Source of the DNA: Solirubrobacterales bacterium
GTDB lineage: Bacteria; Actinomycetota; Thermoleophilia; Solirubrobacterales; Solirubrobacteraceae
Assembly: GCA_025964075.1 (NCBI GenBank)
Contig: JAOPZQ010000072.1
Span: 1 to 7,907 of the forward strand
DNA: 7,907 nucleotides
Direction: 5' to 3'
The translations under genes and the position numbers were made by a program. Positions 6,215-7,907 of this stretch are shown here, piece by piece (the first letter of the stretch is position 1; each line of letters begins with the position of its first letter). The notes under the pieces are model-generated. The model searched no databases. It was not told the origin of the DNA and was given only the letters and a program-made list of their open reading frames with translations.

Positions 6215-6670
6215 CTACGGCCGTGGCTGGGCCGGCCGGTCGAGGCGAGCCTCCGGCGGCGTTTCCCCCATTACGACGATCGCCGCGATCAGGCCTTGGC
6301 CTTCGTCGTTGCCGATGATCGAACTGAACCAGTAGCAACCGGGCCCGTCGAGGTTGAGGCTGGCCGTCCCTCGCGAGTGGTTCGGCAGCCATAGGAACTG
6401 GTGGTCACCGTTGCTCGGCAGGAGCGCGCAGTGAGTGTTCTGGTCATCGTTGACGAGCTCGAGCTCGAGGTCCCCCCCATGGGGCATGACGAGGATCGCG
6501 GGGTCCCACACCATCTCGTCGAGCGGGATCCGGACTCGGGCACGCAGGCGGCCGTCGGGGCCCTCCTCGGCGTATCCGAGTCGGCCTCCGTGGACGGGCA
6601 GCCGGCCCAGCGTCGCCCGGTTCGGCGTGTCCAATCCGGGTAGCTCAGCCGCGGCGTGCATATCGTTCAT
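6215..6670 (-). CDS. Cupredoxin-fold protein with lost type-1 copper ligands
   Basis: This 151-residue single-domain protein starts at the ATG at 6670, with GAGGGG five bases upstream. Strands resembling a plastocyanin-like fold run from about 42 to 134: VWDPAILVMPHGGDLELELVN (54-74), then H80 at the first copper-His position, HQFLWLP (90-96) and the C-terminal hairpin GCYWFSSIIGNDEGQGLIAAIVV (111-133). Aligned without gaps to a typical G-x-Y-x-F-x-C-x-x-P-x-H-x-x-x-x-M-x-G hairpin, the Cys, His and Met ligands become S117, D122 and L127. Only H80 remains, so a normal blue copper site is unlikely. Other candidate ligands are C81, H90, H98, C112, D122 and E123. There is no signal peptide or lipobox. 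Tight linkage to the PQQ dehydrogenase suggests a subunit, chaperone, metal-delivery or electron-transfer partner; which of these cannot be told from sequence. Confidence 0.75.
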   Translation of the reverse strand: MNDMHAAAELPGLDTPNRATLGRLPVHGGRLGYAEEGPDGRLRARVRIPLDEMVWDPAILVMPHGGDLELELVNDDQNTHCALLPSNGDHQFLWLPNHSRGTASLNLDGPGCYWFSSIIGNDEGQGLIAAIVVMGETPPEARLDRPAQPRP

Positions 6671-6797
6671 CGCAACCCCTCGGGGTCGTTGGTGAAAACC
6701 TCGATACGGCTCGTTCAATCTTGCCGTCGGCGTCCGCGCCGGAGGCCTGTTCCGTGTGCCGGCCGGGACCGGCCGAGGGACCAACGCCGGTGGCCGC
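6671..6797 (-). promoter_or_regulatory. Intergenic region with probable start of the PQQ dehydrogenase operon
   Basis: This is the largest gap ahead of the cupredoxin-like gene, so it is the natural place for the three-gene operon's promoter. It is less GC-rich in its proximal half (about 6690-6720). A TTGAAC hexamer occurs at 6718-6713 on the minus strand, but no matching -10 lies at a normal distance. The ribosome binding site GAGGGG is at 6681-6676. No small ORF is convincing. Promoter placement is inference from position. Confidence 0.35.
6760..6775. terminator. GC-rich hairpin after the leucyl aminopeptidase gene
   Basis: CGGCCGG and CCGGCCG pair around a central GA (or six pairs with a four-base loop) beginning 22 bases after the aminopeptidase stop. 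The stem is strong, but no U-tract follows on the minus strand. It could therefore be a U-less terminator of the kind reported in high-GC bacteria, a protein site, or chance in GC-rich DNA. Confidence 0.3.
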
Positions 6798-7907
6798 TCA
6801 CGCTGTCGCGGCCGCGCTCACGCGCGTGGCGAGCTCGATCAGCAAGCGGACGCCGTAGCCCGTCGCGCCCCGGCCGAATGCGTCGCCGCGATCCTCCTCG
6901 AGCAACGCGGTGCCCAGCATGTCGACGTGCGCCCAAGGCCCCTCCCCCGCGAACTGCTGCAAGAACGTCGCAGCGACAATCGGGAAGCCGAAGCCCTTTC
7001 CGGCCGTGTTGCGCAAATCGGCCACGGTCGACTCGATCAGCGTTCGATAGCGTGGGTGAAGCGGCCACGGCCACGCGAGGTCGCCGCTTGCGTTGCCCGC
7101 TTGGACGACGGTGTCACGCCACGCTTCGTCGGCCGCGAAGACGCCGGCATAGAGGTCGCCCATGCCCGCGCGCAGGGCGCCCGTCAGGGTCGCGAGGTCG
7201 ACGACGTGGGTGGCGCCATCGCGGCGGGCGTACCACAGCGCATCCGCGAGGATCAAGCGGCCCTCGGCGTCCGGATTCGTCACCTCGACAGTGAGGCCGG
7301 CAGCGGTCCTGACGACGTCGGTCGGGCGCATCGCGCTGCCGCTCAGCATGTTCTCGCAGGCAGGCACGACACCGGTGACCGACAGCGGGAGGCCGAGCTC
7401 GGCGATCGCGCCGAGCGCCGCCACGACGGCGGCGCCGCCCGCCATGTCGGCCTTCTGGCGGACGATGTCCGTTTGCGGCTTCAGGAAGTAGCCGCCCGTA
7501 TCGAACGTGACGGCCTTCCCCACCAGCGCCAGCCGCGGTGCGTCGGGCGCGCCGCGCGGCTCGTGCCGGAGCACGAGGAGAAGCGGCCGAGCCGGGCTGC
7601 TCGCGCCGACAGCGGCCAGCGCGCCAAGCCCCGCGTCCCCAGGATCGATGGTTTCGGCCCGAAGCCCCGGAAAGGTCGCCGCGCGCTCCGCGAGCCCCGC
7701 CGGTGACACGACGTTCGGCGGCGCGTCGACGAGCTCCCGGGCGACGTTCGTCCAGCGCGCGACGAGGGCTGCGCGGTCGGCCACGGGCGCGAGGTCGTCG
7801 CCGCAGCCGCAGATCACGAAGCGCCGGACGCCGCGGGGCTGCCCGCCGCTTCGCCAGCGGCGGGCGTCGTAGCCGCCGACGACGGCGCCTTCGGCCAGCG
7901 CGCGCAC
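6798..7907 (-). CDS. pepA: M17 family leucyl aminopeptidase, N-terminally truncated by the window
   Basis: 369 residues are present and the reading frame is open at base 7907. Full-length M17 enzymes are near 480-500, so roughly 110-130 residues of the N-terminal domain lie outside; the GTG at the edge is probably an internal Val. The enzyme removes N-terminal residues from peptides in the cytoplasm with two metal ions and is normally a hexamer. Counting from the edge, all E. coli PepA metal and catalytic positions align with exact spacing: K131 and D136 in VGKAVTFDTGG, catalytic K143, D154 in KADMAGGAA, and D213, E215 and R217 in NPDAEGRL. ENMLSGSAMRPTDVV (185-199) is the usual following block. 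The one oddity is Pro212 in place of the near-invariant Thr of the NTDAEGRL signature. A 127-base gap separates it from the next gene, so it is probably a separate unit. Confidence 0.9.
   Translation of the reverse strand: MRALAEGAVVGGYDARRWRSGGQPRGVRRFVICGCGDDLAPVADRAALVARWTNVARELVDAPPNVVSPAGLAERAATFPGLRAETIDPGDAGLGALAAVGASSPARPLLLVLRHEPRGAPDAPRLALVGKAVTFDTGGYFLKPQTDIVRQKADMAGGAAVVAALGAIAELGLPLSVTGVVPACENMLSGSAMRPTDVVRTAAGLTVEVTNPDAEGRLILADALWYARRDGATHVVDLATLTGALRAGMGDLYAGVFAADEAWRDTVVQAGNASGDLAWPWPLHPRYRTLIESTVADLRNTAGKGFGFPIVAATFLQQFAGEGPWAHVDMLGTALLEEDRGDAFGRGATGYGVRLLIELATRVSAAATA

Noticed and set aside
3929..6670. Recent horizontal transfer of the PQQ block from its somewhat lower GC in places
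   Set aside because: The beta-helix gene also has lower-GC stretches explained by Asn/Tyr/Phe-rich protein; no mobile element, tRNA or direct repeats flank the block.
6760..6775. Confident rho-independent terminator
   Set aside because: The stem is strong but has no U-tract, and GGCC palindromes are frequent by chance at this GC; kept only as a low-confidence feature.

Overview
The window is GC-rich, densely coded bacterial chromosome in which every supported gene lies on the minus strand, so genes are read from high to low coordinates. High GC, GTG starts, 4-base GTGA stop/start overlaps, a secreted parallel beta-helix protein and a small lipoprotein ending in an FKLYK-like motif suggest a high-GC actinobacterium. 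A soil or environmental member of the Thermoleophilia (Solirubrobacterales-like) is my best guess. That placement is inference; there is no rRNA or marker gene here. I saw no tRNA, rRNA, CRISPR array or insertion sequence, and no gap between genes exceeds about 135 bases.

In transcription order, the right edge (7907 to 6798) holds most of an M17 leucyl aminopeptidase whose N-terminal domain is off the window. After a 127-base gap with a GC-rich hairpin comes the most interesting block, three genes in tight order (6670 to 3929). These are a small cupredoxin-fold protein that has lost most type-1 copper ligands, a PQQ-dependent alcohol dehydrogenase carrying the extra aspartate of lanthanide-dependent enzymes, and a six-helix MntP-like metal transporter. 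Neither of the first two has a recognisable export signal, although the family normally works outside the cytoplasmic membrane. No cytochrome c partner or PQQ synthesis gene is in view.

A 134-base gap follows, with an inverted repeat and a possible extended -10 element. Next come a 644-residue secreted, cysteine-rich right-handed beta-helix protein and, overlapping its stop by 4 bases, a 122-residue lipoprotein; these two look like a surface or envelope pair of unknown function.

The left end (1421 to 1) has a class III PLP aminotransferase overlapping by 4 bases the start of an aldehyde dehydrogenase that runs off the window. Together they suggest catabolism of an amine or amino acid to an aldehyde and then to an acid or acyl-CoA; the substrate cannot be read from sequence. 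A short inverted repeat just upstream of the aminotransferase is a candidate operator.
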